Assembly: GCF_901875575.1 (NCBI RefSeq)
Contig: NZ_CABFMF010000066.1
Span: 1 to 64,000 of the forward strand
DNA: 64,000 nucleotides
Origin: an uncultured Streptococcus sp.
Lineage (GTDB): Bacteria > Bacillota > Bacilli > Lactobacillales > Streptococcaceae
Reading direction: 5' to 3'
A program made the position numbers and the translations under genes. A model generated the notes under the pieces. The model had not been told where the DNA came from, made no database searches, and saw nothing but the letters and a program-made list of their open reading frames with translations. Of the stretch, positions 36,046 through 45,317 are shown piece by piece (position 1 is the first letter of the stretch; each line of letters begins with the position of its first letter).

Positions 36046-36132
36046 TCAAAAGCCCAAAAGGGCATAAAAATCCCAGTGATAAATACTCTTATCACTGGGA
36101 TTTTTATGCATAACCATAGGCATACAAAGCAT
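36046..36132 (-). CDS. orf12: tet(M) leader peptide Orf12
   Basis: 28 codons (MLCMPMVMHKNPSDKS ... YALLGF) ending 16 bases before the tet(M) start. Translation of this leader is tied to transcription attenuation in Tn916. An earlier mini-frame MRQGILK lies at 36254-36277 behind its own GGAGTT site. Confidence 0.9.
   Translation of the reverse strand: MLCMPMVMHKNPSDKSIYHWDFYALLGF
36064..36106 (-). promoter_or_regulatory. tet(M) attenuator hairpin
   Basis: AAAAATCCCAGTGATAA and its complement TTATCACTGGGATTTTT lie within orf12 and end in a T run on the minus strand: an intrinsic terminator inside the leader. Confidence 0.85.
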
Positions 36133-36308
36133 ACAGATATTCTCCGGATACTTTAGAATCACATGATAAAGGTATTCTTAAACTGGGTACAAAAAACTAA
36201 GCCCTCCTAAAAAAGGACATCCAATTATTTGTTCCCACTATCAAATTGACAGTTTATTTAAGAATACCTTGCCGCATATTTATTAACTCCTTTTAAATAG
36301 ATACTTAA

Positions 36309-36337
36309 ATAATAGCACGTAAGAGCATATTTGTCAA
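36309..36337 (-). promoter_or_regulatory. tet(M) promoter
   Basis: On the minus strand TTGACA (36337-36332), 17 bases, TATTAT (36314-36309). Long-range pairing between GGTATTCTTAAA copies near 36,170 and 36,260 adds further leader structure. Confidence 0.85.
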
Positions 36338-36406
36338 GGAATCTCCAATTTTTTATCAAAGAGAGTACGTGATTACAAAATAGCTGTAATAATGTACCAA
36401 TATTTG

Positions 36407-37339
36407 TTATTCTATAATCTTCCAATTACTCCCGTTCTTTTCAAGTACCAAATCAAATTGAGATACCTGCGTTGCTTTGGTCTGCTGGTCGATATACTCC
36501 ACTGTCAGCGATACCGTGACTTGATTATCCTTACGATTGTGAATAGGATTTACCAGTTCTTGAAAGATGTACTCTTTTCCGATTGGTTTTAATATCCCGT
36601 CATTCACATAGTAGGAAAGTTCACTGGCTGTCGCTGTAGGATAGAGCTTGAAGAACGTCGTTAAAAACTCATTGATTTCATTGGTTGTAATGGAATCAAC
36701 CGTCCCCTCACTTTCAATGGCTTTTGGTTTATAACTTGATTTCTTAGGTATGTTGGTAATGGTCGGATTCTTAACCAGTACCATATTTCCAGAACCATCT
36801 ACATAGACACTCACTATATAAGCAGAGTGGACGGTCTTTGTATTTTCTCCCTCTGTAATGAGCTGGTCTACACTGTAGGTTACATTAAACTCATTGTCGC
36901 CAGTTGGCTCTACTGTCCATATCTGAAATCCTCTTACAGAAGACGATACAGGAATATCTTTGCGTACTGTATCAACATTGAGAGCTTGAAGTTCATCTGT
37001 CAGATAGCCTTTTAGACTTTCCATTCGATTATCAATGGACTTATCGGATTGCTCCCATGAATAGTAGACTTTCGCAAAGTTCTCTACAAAATTTTCTACA
37101 TGATGAGTATCAACGTATTCCTTTTCTATGATAGTTGTTTCGTGAATAGTATGAGTATCTATAGCTGTAAAGTGCTTGAATATCGCAAAGCTGAAACTAA
37201 GCCCTAAAAGTACCCACAAGGCAATCACAACCTTTTTATGAGGATTGACCTTATAGACACGAGGTTTCTTTTCCTTTGGTATCTGTTTTTCTTTATTCTG
37301 ATTTTTTCTAAATTTCATCATTAAATCTTCCTTTCTCAT
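36407..37339 (-). CDS. orf13: Tn916 Orf13, TcpC-like conjugation protein
   Basis: 310 residues. A cytoplasmic basic start (KFRKNQNKEKQ), one membrane helix (VVIALWVLLGLSFSFAIFKHF), then extracytoplasmic NTF2-like domains ending VLEKNGSNWKIIE, as in TcpC, a VirB8-like scaffold of the mating channel. Overlaps the end of orf14 by 4 bases. Intact here, but several partners are lost. Confidence 0.92.
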   Translation of the reverse strand: MRKEDLMMKFRKNQNKEKQIPKEKKPRVYKVNPHKKVVIALWVLLGLSFSFAIFKHFTAIDTHTIHETTIIEKEYVDTHHVENFVENFAKVYYSWEQSDKSIDNRMESLKGYLTDELQALNVDTVRKDIPVSSSVRGFQIWTVEPTGDNEFNVTYSVDQLITEGENTKTVHSAYIVSVYVDGSGNMVLVKNPTITNIPKKSSYKPKAIESEGTVDSITTNEINEFLTTFFKLYPTATASELSYYVNDGILKPIGKEYIFQELVNPIHNRKDNQVTVSLTVEYIDQQTKATQVSQFDLVLEKNGSNWKIIE

Positions 37340-38337
37340 TGTTTGATTCGTCCTGCTCCCACTAAATGCTGTTGCCAGTAGGGGCTTGTTAAGTCGGCAT
37401 AACCGATTGGGTCGCCTGCATGAAACATACGGTTATCGCCTAAATAAATCCCGATATGAGTAATATAAGAGCCAGCGTTATAGGTAGAATGAAAGAAAAC
37501 CAAATCGCCAGCTTGTGCTTCCGATAGTGGGATATGCTGGGTCACATCATATTGCTGTTGTGCGGTTCGTGGTAAGTTAATTCCAGCTTTTCCATACGTC
37601 CATTGTGTCAGTCCGCTACAATCAAAAGAAGTAGTCGGGGAAGCTCCACCGTAAACGTATCGCCAGCCCTCATATTTCAGTGCTTCGTCCATGATGGCTT
37701 GTACCGTATCATCATCAAACTCTGTTGTGACAAGATACTGCGTTACCAGTTGCACATAAAACATATTGCCATAGTTGTATCGCCAGCCCCCATTGATAGG
37801 TATGGCTATGGGATTGGGGTAAGACACTTTTTCGCCACCTGAATACTCTTTTGAGAAACTTTGAGCCAGTTCAAAGGTATATTTATTTCCACGATTAGCC
37901 ACATACCCTAAGAAACCACCACCATAATTGTAGGACTGGATAACCGATTCTAAATCTACACTGAGCCTTTCGCTACTGGCTAATAATTCACTGAAATACT
38001 TCACACCTTGCTTAATGGATTCTTCTGTACTCAATGAATTAGGTGGAAGACCGAGGGATTCCGAGGACTGCATAACATCTTCCGCAGTACCGCCCGATTC
38101 CACCTGTATAATCGCAAGAAGTATGTTGACATATTCTTCAACGCCATATTCTTTGGCATATTTTTCTACCATAGGCTTATGAGCCAGCACTTCTGCGGAA
38201 ACATTCACACCTCCATAATGAATATTGGAAATTCCGCTGTCCTGTTCATCTGAAAATAAAATGGCAACAAACAGAAGCAGTGAGAAGACCATCAAGAATA
38301 ATCCAGAACCACCAATCACTAAAGTTTTCAGCTTCAT
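37336..38337 (-). CDS. orf14: Tn916 Orf14, cell-wall hydrolase with lysozyme-like and NlpC/P60 domains
   Basis: 333 residues. One membrane helix, a lytic-transglycosylase-like domain (VNILLAIIQVESGG, with the Glu), then an NlpC/P60 peptidase: SFDCSGLTQW (Cys), HIGIYLGDN (His) and AGDPIGY. It opens peptidoglycan for the conjugation apparatus. Starts 4 bases inside orf15. Confidence 0.94.
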   Translation of the reverse strand: MKLKTLVIGGSGLFLMVFSLLLFVAILFSDEQDSGISNIHYGGVNVSAEVLAHKPMVEKYAKEYGVEEYVNILLAIIQVESGGTAEDVMQSSESLGLPPNSLSTEESIKQGVKYFSELLASSERLSVDLESVIQSYNYGGGFLGYVANRGNKYTFELAQSFSKEYSGGEKVSYPNPIAIPINGGWRYNYGNMFYVQLVTQYLVTTEFDDDTVQAIMDEALKYEGWRYVYGGASPTTSFDCSGLTQWTYGKAGINLPRTAQQQYDVTQHIPLSEAQAGDLVFFHSTYNAGSYITHIGIYLGDNRMFHAGDPIGYADLTSPYWQQHLVGAGRIKQ

Positions 38338-40517
38338 GGTTTCTTACTGCCTTTCTTAATGGTGGCGGTTTTGATTGGTGGTCTACTTTTTGTATTTTGT
38401 AGTGGTACTCTTTGAACAGTAGACTGACGTTCTTTTGTGATTGGACGTTGTGAAGTTCTATCTGCTGTAGTGGTTGAAGTTGCTGGCTTTTGAACGGTTT
38501 TTTCTTGAACGGTATTGCCTTGGCGTTCCACTTTTGGACTTGAAAAATCGGACTTAACTGCTGGACGCTCTTGTTTGGCTTGTTGAGATTCCTTATATGA
38601 AGTCTGAATATTAGACTGTTTTGAGGTCTGTTCATCATGATATTGTTCTTGTCTTGTAGTCGGTCTTTCATGAACAGAAGAAGCAGGCTGTTTTTTCTGT
38701 TTGACCTGTTCCATTTCAGAGCGACGCTTCGCAATGGTTTTTCGCCTTTGTTCCTGCTGTTCCTTGCGTCCACTGGCTCTGTCCGCTTTGGTTTGAGAAA
38801 TACTACTGGTTAAATCACGGACATTCTCTTTTACTTTGGATTTTCCTTGATATACTGCATATCTTGCATTGGTCGGCAAATCCTTAACCTGTTCTTTCAA
38901 ATTACCAGCAGTATCTACCATTCTGTCTTTGGTATCAGCTACTGTACCGATGGTTTGACCGATACGCTTTCCTAGTGTTGATTTTTCCTGCCCGTTTGGT
39001 CGAGAGTGATCTGCTTGTGTACTCGCAGAACTTCCCGAACCCGACTGTCCTTTTTTACCCGTAGCACTGGCAATGGCAGACCCAGCCCCTAAAGCAGTCA
39101 CGGAGCGTCCAAGTTTCCGCTGTAGACGGTGCATGTGAGCGTGCATAAGCATACGAGGTTTTCTCATCATACGACTTCCCACACTTTGAGAATCGTTACT
39201 CTGTAGAGAAAACATACTCATTAAATCGCCCAGCTTAAAGTAGATTCCTGCAAAGGTCACAATCTGTAGAAAAGCAATCAAAAAGAACGGATAACCAGCC
39301 GATAAGGTATAGAGCATGGTTGAAATACTAAATGCTGTCGTAATAATCAATGTGATTCCAGCTCGTGTCAAAATGGTATTAAAGAGCTTTGTTATGGCTC
39401 GTTTTGACATACCATCAAATGATGGAATCATGCTTAAAATAAAGCTCACAGGCAGAAACATAGCATAGATGATAAAAAGTACCTGCGAGAAAATCATGAT
39501 TCCTGTTAATAGGAATACAAATATGGAAATCCCAATATTGAAGACAAATAGGAAGAAGACTGTACCTAAACGGTTAATCGTCTTTGTAATGGTTAGATTG
39601 GTATTGCTTCTATCTTCAATTTCTTCCGCAACAATTTTTTCTCTGTCTTCCCCATTGTTGGAATCTGGACTGGTTGAGAGCAGGCTTTCCACACGGTCAA
39701 TACCAATACTTTCAATGTCTGAACTGTTATATTGAAGCAGTAGCCACGGTTGCTGAACCTGTATGGAAAACAGGCTATCTCTGATTAAGTCCACGCTGTC
39801 CTTGCCTTGACTATCGGAATGGGGCATGACAATCTTCGTGCCAAGTGATAAACTGGCATTACTGATGTCTGATGAAAAGTCATTGATTTTTTTAATGTAG
39901 TCGGGAGCGTAGGCAATAAAGGAAGCCGATAGGATAAACACCAGCACAAAATTCATAATGGCATGAATTGCCTTTGTGGTTTCTCTCTTTATCAGTCCCG
40001 TATAGGCAACATAAACCCCAAGAACCAAAATCAAGAGTAAGAGGAATCCAACATAGAAACCCTCTGTTGAAAATCCGTTTGCACTCACACCAGCTAAGGT
40101 CTGCATATTCTTACCAATGGAATCTGCTGTAGCGGAAATGAAGTCTAAGGAATAGGCTTCCTGTACTAAGTAACCTGTCGCATTGGAAACATACAAACTG
40201 ATTGTCCAAATAAAATTGGTAATGGCATATAGTCCATACATGACCTGTTTTCCAATCCCGTCCTACCAGTTCCACGGAAGCCAGCCCCAGCTATTATCCA
40301 CATAAAAATCCAGTTGATAGTTTTCAAGTGGGTATCGGCTGTATTCATTTGCCACATTGACCGTATCATCTACCAAGCCCGCAGCTTGAACCACCGTTCC
40401 CAGCATGGCTAAAAGAAAAATGGCAATCACAAGTGTGAAAGCCACTGTCATTGCCACTTTACCTAGACGTTTCAGCGTCCAGTTTGATTTTATTCTGTTT
40501 ACTATTGATGGTTTCAC
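38334..40517 (-). pseudogene. orf15: Tn916 orf15, conjugation membrane protein, nonsense mutation
   Basis: The start (MKPSIVNRIKSNWTLKRLGK) at 40517 runs 84 codons to WLPWNW, then TAG at 40265-40263. The same frame continues DGIGKQVMYGLYAITNFIW to 38334. The whole would be 726 residues, a VirB6-like multi-helix protein with a basic, Gln-rich tail. A single TAG (from TGG, for example) accounts for the break. Unless suppressed, or restarted at the MYGLYAIT methionine at 40241, the channel protein is not made whole. Confidence 0.85.
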
Positions 40518-40519
40518 AT

Positions 40520-42967
40520 TTACACCTCTTTTCGCACAGGTGGTCTGGTATCAAAGGCATGGAGCAGTTCTTCAAATACAGGGTGGAACTGTATCACACC
40601 GACACGACCATATAAATCACTGATAAGGCATTGCCCGTTTTCCAAATCACGCAATCGCTTCTGATTGTTTTCGTCCTCTGGGTCTACACCAAAAAAGGCT
40701 AAGGTCTTTTTAATCTCGTTAAGGTCAGTGGAACGAAATGCAAATTTTAAGCCGAGGTTATTTTTCAGTTTTTCATCTAAGAGGTCGTCTGTATTTTGGG
40801 TCACGAAATATACCCCAGCGTTCATAGCACGACCAGCCCGAACCAGCTTCATAGATAGTGTTTTTCCTTGTGCTACCTGTAAAAAGCTCCATGCTTCGTC
40901 TAAATCTACAATCTTGAAAATGCTTCGGTCTGTATGGATAAAGTCTAAAGCAAAGGTACTAATGACAATCAGCATAGCAACGGATAAAAGCTCCATAGTG
41001 GTATATTCCTCAAAGGAAGTTTCCTTGTCGGGAAGTACCAAGTCCGCAACCTGTATAATGTTCAGTTGTTTTTCTAAGCTGATAGACTGCTCCACATAAC
41101 CATTACTGAATAATAAATGTGCAAAGTCATAGTCTGTAAAACTTTCGATATGGTCGGCTATACTGGTACTTAGTGGCGTATTCTCAACCCGTAATTCCTC
41201 AATCACTTTCATCAACCCTCGTACTTCACTATTGGTTACTGCACGAATGGCTTTTCTAAGGATTGGGAAGCGTTCCCCATCACGAGAGGAAATCCCCGTA
41301 AGGAATGTCAGAATATCAATAGCCAGTGATTCAGAATCTTTGGGATTTTTCATAATCACATAAGGGTCAAGTAAGCCTTTGTTTTTCTCATCAGAAGTCA
41401 GAGTGACGATATTGATTTCATGGGAAATCTCTGGCAAGGTTTCTTTCCATCTGCCACGTTCTGCTTTTGGGTCTACAATCACTGCTTGTGCCCCATAAAG
41501 CACCGCATAATAGACGATAAGGTTATTCGCAAAGGATTTACCACCACCCAGCGAACCAACAAAAGCCGACGCTAACGCATTGGTTACTGAACCCTTAACC
41601 CCTTGACTGGCAAGAGCAGGTTTCAGATAGACATTGCGTCCAGTATCTAAGCTGTAGCCAACATAAATCCCCTCATTTTCCCCCAGCATTTGAGTAGCAC
41701 CAAAACCTAAACCAGCGAGGAAATCAGAGGTCACGTATTGAATATAATCATTCATATAACGCTTGCTGGCAGGTAAAAATTCTTCATGTAAGCCGAGCAT
41801 ATCCCCAAATGGTCGTACCAGTTTTACGCTTAAATCGTCATAAAAATCTTTCACTTCATTACAACGACGTTTGAGTTCGTCAAGATCATTTGCTGATACC
41901 CTTACCACATAAGACAGCTTGTACATAGATTCCTTGCTTTGGTCTAAATTGGTTTCCAGCTCATTCACACTTTCCAGAGCTTCCGCCACATTGGAGCTGG
42001 TTTCATTATCACTTTGCCAAGCGTGGTTATCCAAGTCTTTCAGTTCTTTCTTTTTATTGCGGACAGTAGATAGGGCTTTACGATTCGCTACAATTTCCAC
42101 ATTCATTGACGTATCAATCGGGAATGTAAATTGCTGTTGCTGGTAGTAGAAGATTTCAGAGGACGGGAAGTCCAGTTCTCCGACAATGCTGTTAATGGTA
42201 AAGTAAGCTACATAGACGGTTTCATCTTCCTGCTGGATTTTCAAATATCGCTGTTTTTCTTCCACCAAACAGCGAGTAGGCTTAATCAAGTCATAGTATT
42301 TAATCAGCGTTTCATTATCCAGCTTTTTCTTTGATAGATGGTACTCATACTCTTCATAGGCAGTGCCTGTCTGTCCGTAAAGGTGTTCAATCAGATAGCC
42401 GAAGTCGTCCTTATCTAACCTGCGGATTTTGAAACGACGAGAGATTTTATTTTCTAAGAGCTTTTCCATCTTCTGAAAACGCAGGATTTCATCATTACTC
42501 ATACTAACAAAATCGCCCATCAGCTTATGGTTCACATCATAGACAAAATCAGACAAAGCATTTTTTGCTTCAACGGTAAGACTTTTCATAGAAAACTCCT
42601 GATCGTTGAGAAGCAACTTAAAGCCGATAAAGAAACGGTAGTTCACTTGATTTTCGCCAATCATGGATATTAAAGCGTCTGTCTGTTGGTCGATTTTGTC
42701 ATAGGCAACCGCTTTGAGCTTGCCAGTGACTTCATTTTTGGAACGCTCTTGTGCAGAACGTATGCTGGATTCTGTACTGATTTGTAAAGCATGAATTTTG
42801 CCATCACGATTTTGTGCGATAAGCTGTCTGAAAGAATCATGCACTTGTATTTTCTGTTCTGGACTTAGAAATGAGTAATTGTAAGGAACAAGCTCATAGT
42901 AAGCATAACATTCCCCGTCTTTATTCCAGACGAGATTGTTTTCAATGTATTTAATTGGATATGCCAT
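40520..42967 (-). CDS. orf16: Tn916 Orf16, VirB4-like conjugation ATPase
   Basis: 815 residues from MAYPIKYIENNLVW, which follows TAGGAGTG; the frame opens 17 codons earlier. Walker A-like FVGSLGGGKSFANN, Walker B-like KIVDLDEAWSFLQ, and NNLGLKFAFRSTDL near the end match the TcpF/VirB4 ATPase that powers mating-channel assembly. Intact. It overlaps orf17. Confidence 0.94.
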   Translation of the reverse strand: MAYPIKYIENNLVWNKDGECYAYYELVPYNYSFLSPEQKIQVHDSFRQLIAQNRDGKIHALQISTESSIRSAQERSKNEVTGKLKAVAYDKIDQQTDALISMIGENQVNYRFFIGFKLLLNDQEFSMKSLTVEAKNALSDFVYDVNHKLMGDFVSMSNDEILRFQKMEKLLENKISRRFKIRRLDKDDFGYLIEHLYGQTGTAYEEYEYHLSKKKLDNETLIKYYDLIKPTRCLVEEKQRYLKIQQEDETVYVAYFTINSIVGELDFPSSEIFYYQQQQFTFPIDTSMNVEIVANRKALSTVRNKKKELKDLDNHAWQSDNETSSNVAEALESVNELETNLDQSKESMYKLSYVVRVSANDLDELKRRCNEVKDFYDDLSVKLVRPFGDMLGLHEEFLPASKRYMNDYIQYVTSDFLAGLGFGATQMLGENEGIYVGYSLDTGRNVYLKPALASQGVKGSVTNALASAFVGSLGGGKSFANNLIVYYAVLYGAQAVIVDPKAERGRWKETLPEISHEINIVTLTSDEKNKGLLDPYVIMKNPKDSESLAIDILTFLTGISSRDGERFPILRKAIRAVTNSEVRGLMKVIEELRVENTPLSTSIADHIESFTDYDFAHLLFSNGYVEQSISLEKQLNIIQVADLVLPDKETSFEEYTTMELLSVAMLIVISTFALDFIHTDRSIFKIVDLDEAWSFLQVAQGKTLSMKLVRAGRAMNAGVYFVTQNTDDLLDEKLKNNLGLKFAFRSTDLNEIKKTLAFFGVDPEDENNQKRLRDLENGQCLISDLYGRVGVIQFHPVFEELLHAFDTRPPVRKEV

Positions 42968-43272
42968 AAAATTCACTCCTAACTGCTGTAATGGCTTCTT
43001 GTGGCTGGTTTCTGCCAAGCGTTACTTTTTTTCCTGCATAGGTCAGCTTTGGTCGCAGTGCATAAGCAATGACAGACTTCAAAAATCCATAAGGCTTTTT
43101 ACCATCAAAAGTTTTTGTAGACATAAACCATGTGAAAGCCACAGGAATCCCAAAGTATTTGAGAAATGCTCCCTCTATCATGGAAAGAGGGGGCAAGTTG
43201 CCAAGTATCATCACTGCAAAGAGTGACACGACAAACCACGTCGAATGTGTAAGCTTGTTGGAGAAACGTAGT
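42951..43272 (-). pseudogene. orf17: Tn916 orf17, TcpE-like membrane protein, N terminus lost
   Basis: The frame RFSNKLTHSTWFVVSLFAVMILGNLPPLSMIEG ... GISN is open on the minus strand from about 43,272 down. The true start and first part are absent: the sequence becomes an rlmD-tail fragment at this point. Two membrane helices remain. This is the truncation point of the Tn916 element. Confidence 0.82.
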
Positions 43273-43306
43273 TAATCCTCAAAAGGTTCCCCAAACCTTT
43301 TGAATC

Positions 43307-43369
43307 CCACAGACGCATCATGTTGAGGTGGTAGCACTGCTTGTACGAGCTGAGGTATCAGCAAAGTAA
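43307..43369 (+). other. rlmD-tail fragment (copy 4) at the Tn916 breakpoint
   Basis: Codons for PQTHHVEVVALLVRAEVSAK and a TAA stop, the most complete copy outside rlmD: it also has PQTHH like the intact gene. It follows the orf17 breakpoint by about 35 bases. Confidence 0.75.
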
Positions 43370-43453
43370 AAATAGATGCTCCGCCCATGGGATAGGACTC
43401 GTAGAGTGAGGAGGGGGATCGACGAAATGATACGGTAAGTCCGAGACGCTTAG

Positions 43454-43480
43454 TGTGTAGTGTTGCTGGTAAAAGTCTAG
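43454..43480 (+). other. rlmD-tail-like site (copy 5)
   Basis: Codons for CVVLLVKV and a TAG stop; AGTGTGTAGTGTTGCT (43452-43467) is identical to 16 bases of the rlmD end. It is followed by TAGAAACCTTGTAACGAAAG as in copy 3. Confidence 0.7.
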
Positions 43481-43535
43481 AAACCTTGTAACGAAAGGGG
43501 TTAAGAAGAGTCTGGGACAATAGTCTCTTATCTCC

Positions 43536-43567
43536 AAAAAAAGCAACGGATTTGCCGTTGCTTTTTT
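43536..43567. terminator. Hairpin in front of the IS1182 transposase
   Basis: GCAACGG (43543-43549) and CCGTTGC (43555-43561) flanked by A and T runs. It protects the IS from outside transcription, a common trait of IS1182-like elements. Confidence 0.75.
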
Positions 43568-43630
43568 GCATGGTTACGATAGTCTTGGTAAAATAGAATT
43601 GCTTAATAAACCATTTAGAAAGGCTATCCC

Positions 43631-44354
43631 ATGCATATTCACTATAACACAAATCAAACAACTTTACCACTAGAAATCAGTTTCTTCTTGCCACAAGACC
43701 ATCTCGTCTTTACTATTGAAAAAGTGGTGAATACCTTGGAGGATAGTCATTTCCACGCCTTCTATCATGCTTTTGGTGGTCGCCCGTCTTATCACCCCAA
43801 AATGCTTGTATCTACTCTTCTATTTGCCTATTCACAAGGGATTTTCTCTGGTTGAAAAATTGAAAAAATGATGATTGAAAATCTGGATATGCAGTACCTA
43901 ACAGGACAGTTGGTTGTCAGCTACCGTACCATCAATCGGTTTCGTGTCGCTGAAGGGATGGAAGAACTCATTCGTAATCTTTTCATCGACCTCAATCTTC
44001 GTTTAAAAATGGAAGAGTTAGTGACTTTAGATTGTCTGTTTATTGACGGGACTAGGATTGAAGCCAATGCCAACAAGTATAGTTTCGTGTGGAAGAAAGC
44101 GACAGAGAAATTCTCCGCCAAACTTCAAGAACAGATACAGGTCTATTTTCAAGAAGAAATCACACCCCTTATCCATCAGGCTATTAAGCTGGATGAAGAA
44201 GAACCAATTTCTTCAGAGCAGTTGCTTGCATTCGCTCAAGTCCTTGAAGAAGAATTGGAAAAACTGAACCAGGACATTGAGGAGACACCCGTTAAAGGAA
44301 AGGATGAACGTAAAACCCAGCGTCGTAAACTCAAGAAAGTCTTGCGTAAAGTCT
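43631..44354 (+). pseudogene. IS1182 family transposase, nonsense mutation and 3' deletion
   Basis: MHIHYNTNQTTLPLEISF at 43631 is the standard start. A TGA at 43853-43855 (SG-stop-KIEKMM) interrupts a frame that goes on unchanged; CGA in the parent is likely. The protein then runs DCLFIDGTRIEANANKYSF, which holds the first catalytic Asp, to KVLRKV, where the sequence turns into phage terminase at about 44,354. More than half of the transposase and the right end are gone. Inactive. Confidence 0.88.
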
Positions 44355-44657
44355 ATGGGATTTACCGTAGTTCCTTTTGGACAAGGATTTAAGAATATGT
44401 CACCACCAACGAAAGAACTTATGAAATTAACACTAGAACAAAAAATAGCCCACAGTGAGAATCCTGTTCTTAGATAGAATATGGATAATATATTTATTAG
44501 GACAGACTCTGCAGGGAATATCAAAGCAGATAAGGAAAAGTCCACAGAAAAAATTGATGGTGCGATTGCTACCATCATGGCACTTGATAGAGCAATTAGG
44601 TGTGGTAATTCTAATACTGAAAGTGTATATGACAGCAGGGGCATTTTATTTATGTAA
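44355..44657 (+). pseudogene. Phage terminase large subunit, C-terminal fragment
   Basis: Reads MGFTVVPFGQGFKNMSPPTKELMKL ... NPVLR, TAG at 44475-44477, then NMDNIFIRTDSAGNIKADKEKSTEKIDGAIATIMALDRA. That is the nuclease end of TerL of HK97-type phages of Firmicutes. TGG (Trp) in place of the TAG fits the family. The N-terminal ATPase part is replaced by IS1182. Inactive. Confidence 0.85.
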
Positions 44658-44666
44658 AGATAGGAC

Positions 44667-44707
44667 TTGCTTTTGTGCGTTATTTAGTATATAATAAAGC
44701 ACAAAAG
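44667..44707 (+). promoter_or_regulatory. abiE promoter flanked by an inverted repeat
   Basis: TTGCTT (44667-44672), 17 bases, TATAAT (44690-44695). CTTTTGTGC (44670-44678) and its exact complement GCACAAAAG (44699-44707) bracket it, placed to let a dimer or two AbiEi molecules shut the promoter. AbiEi autoregulation through inverted repeats is known for other AbiE systems. Confidence 0.75.
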
Positions 44708-44720
44708 GAAGTGAAAAGTA

Positions 44721-45317
44721 ATGAATGAGGATAAGATAAGAGAAATTATAAAACAGAATAACGGAATAATAACGGCAAAGGAAGTATCATATAATAAAAT
44801 CGACTCTTGGTATCTTACAAATATGGTGCAAAAAGGAGAACTTGAAAGAGTAGCAAGAGGTGTTTATTTCGATCCGAATTTTGAAAATTATGATGAACTT
44901 TATTTTTTTCAGCTTCAAAATAAGGCTTGTATTTATTCATATCAAACAGCACTATACTTGCATAAAATAACAGATAGATTGCCTTTTACTAATGAGGTAA
45001 CAGTAAAGCAAGGTTACAATGCATGGCGTATTAAGGATTCTACGATTGTTCATCAAGTTAAAAAAGGATGGTATGAACTTGGTAAAACTGAAATCAAAAC
45101 TGATATGGGAAATACTGTGTATGCATATGATATGGAAAGAACTATTTGTGATTTAGTGAGAGATAGAAAAAATCAAGACACAGAGATATTTTCAAAGGCT
45201 TGGAATCTATATATCAAGAAAGATTCTAAGAATATATGGAAACTAAGAAAATATGCCAAGGAATTTGGAATAGCACAGCAAATAGAGGAAATACTTGAGG
45301 TGATTGTACATGAATAA
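44721..45317 (+). CDS. abiEi: AbiEi family antitoxin / transcriptional repressor
   Basis: 198 residues. A winged-helix N-terminal domain (IIKQNNGIITAKEVSYNKIDSWYLTNMVQKGELERVARGVYF) precedes the AbiEi C-terminal region (MERTICDLVRDRKNQDTEIFSKAWNLY). It neutralises AbiEii and represses the operon. It starts after AGGAAG and overlaps abiEii by 8 bases. Unlike the phage genes around it, it is unbroken. Confidence 0.88.
   Translation: MNEDKIREIIKQNNGIITAKEVSYNKIDSWYLTNMVQKGELERVARGVYFDPNFENYDELYFFQLQNKACIYSYQTALYLHKITDRLPFTNEVTVKQGYNAWRIKDSTIVHQVKKGWYELGKTEIKTDMGNTVYAYDMERTICDLVRDRKNQDTEIFSKAWNLYIKKDSKNIWKLRKYAKEFGIAQQIEEILEVIVHE

Larger units (their letters stand above)
24625..43272. mobile_element. 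Truncated Tn916-family transposon with Mega insert (Tn2009-like)
   Basis: Order from left: int, xis, orf8, orf7, orf9, orf6 split by Mega, tet(M), orf12 leader, orf13, orf14, orf15, orf16, orf17 fragment. This is the Tn916 order read in reverse. Everything past orf17 (orf18 to orf24 in Tn916, with the relaxase, FtsK-type coupling protein and oriT) is absent, replaced at about 43,272 by an rlmD-tail fragment. Mega inside orf6 is the arrangement of Tn2009. The left end lies between 24,625 and 24,785; I cannot fix it to the base. Confidence 0.9.

Noticed and set aside
38246..38773. Minus-strand 175-codon frame in the end of orf15
   Set aside because: Shadow frame over the Gln/Lys-rich tail of orf15.
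43304..43369. A real short gene ending VRAEVSAK
   Set aside because: It has no start codon and matches only the C terminus of RlmD; read as a gene fragment at an att site.
43272..43670. Minus-strand frame of 132 codons across the Tn916-IS1182 joint
   Set aside because: It spans sequences of different origin including hairpins and att scars; not a gene.
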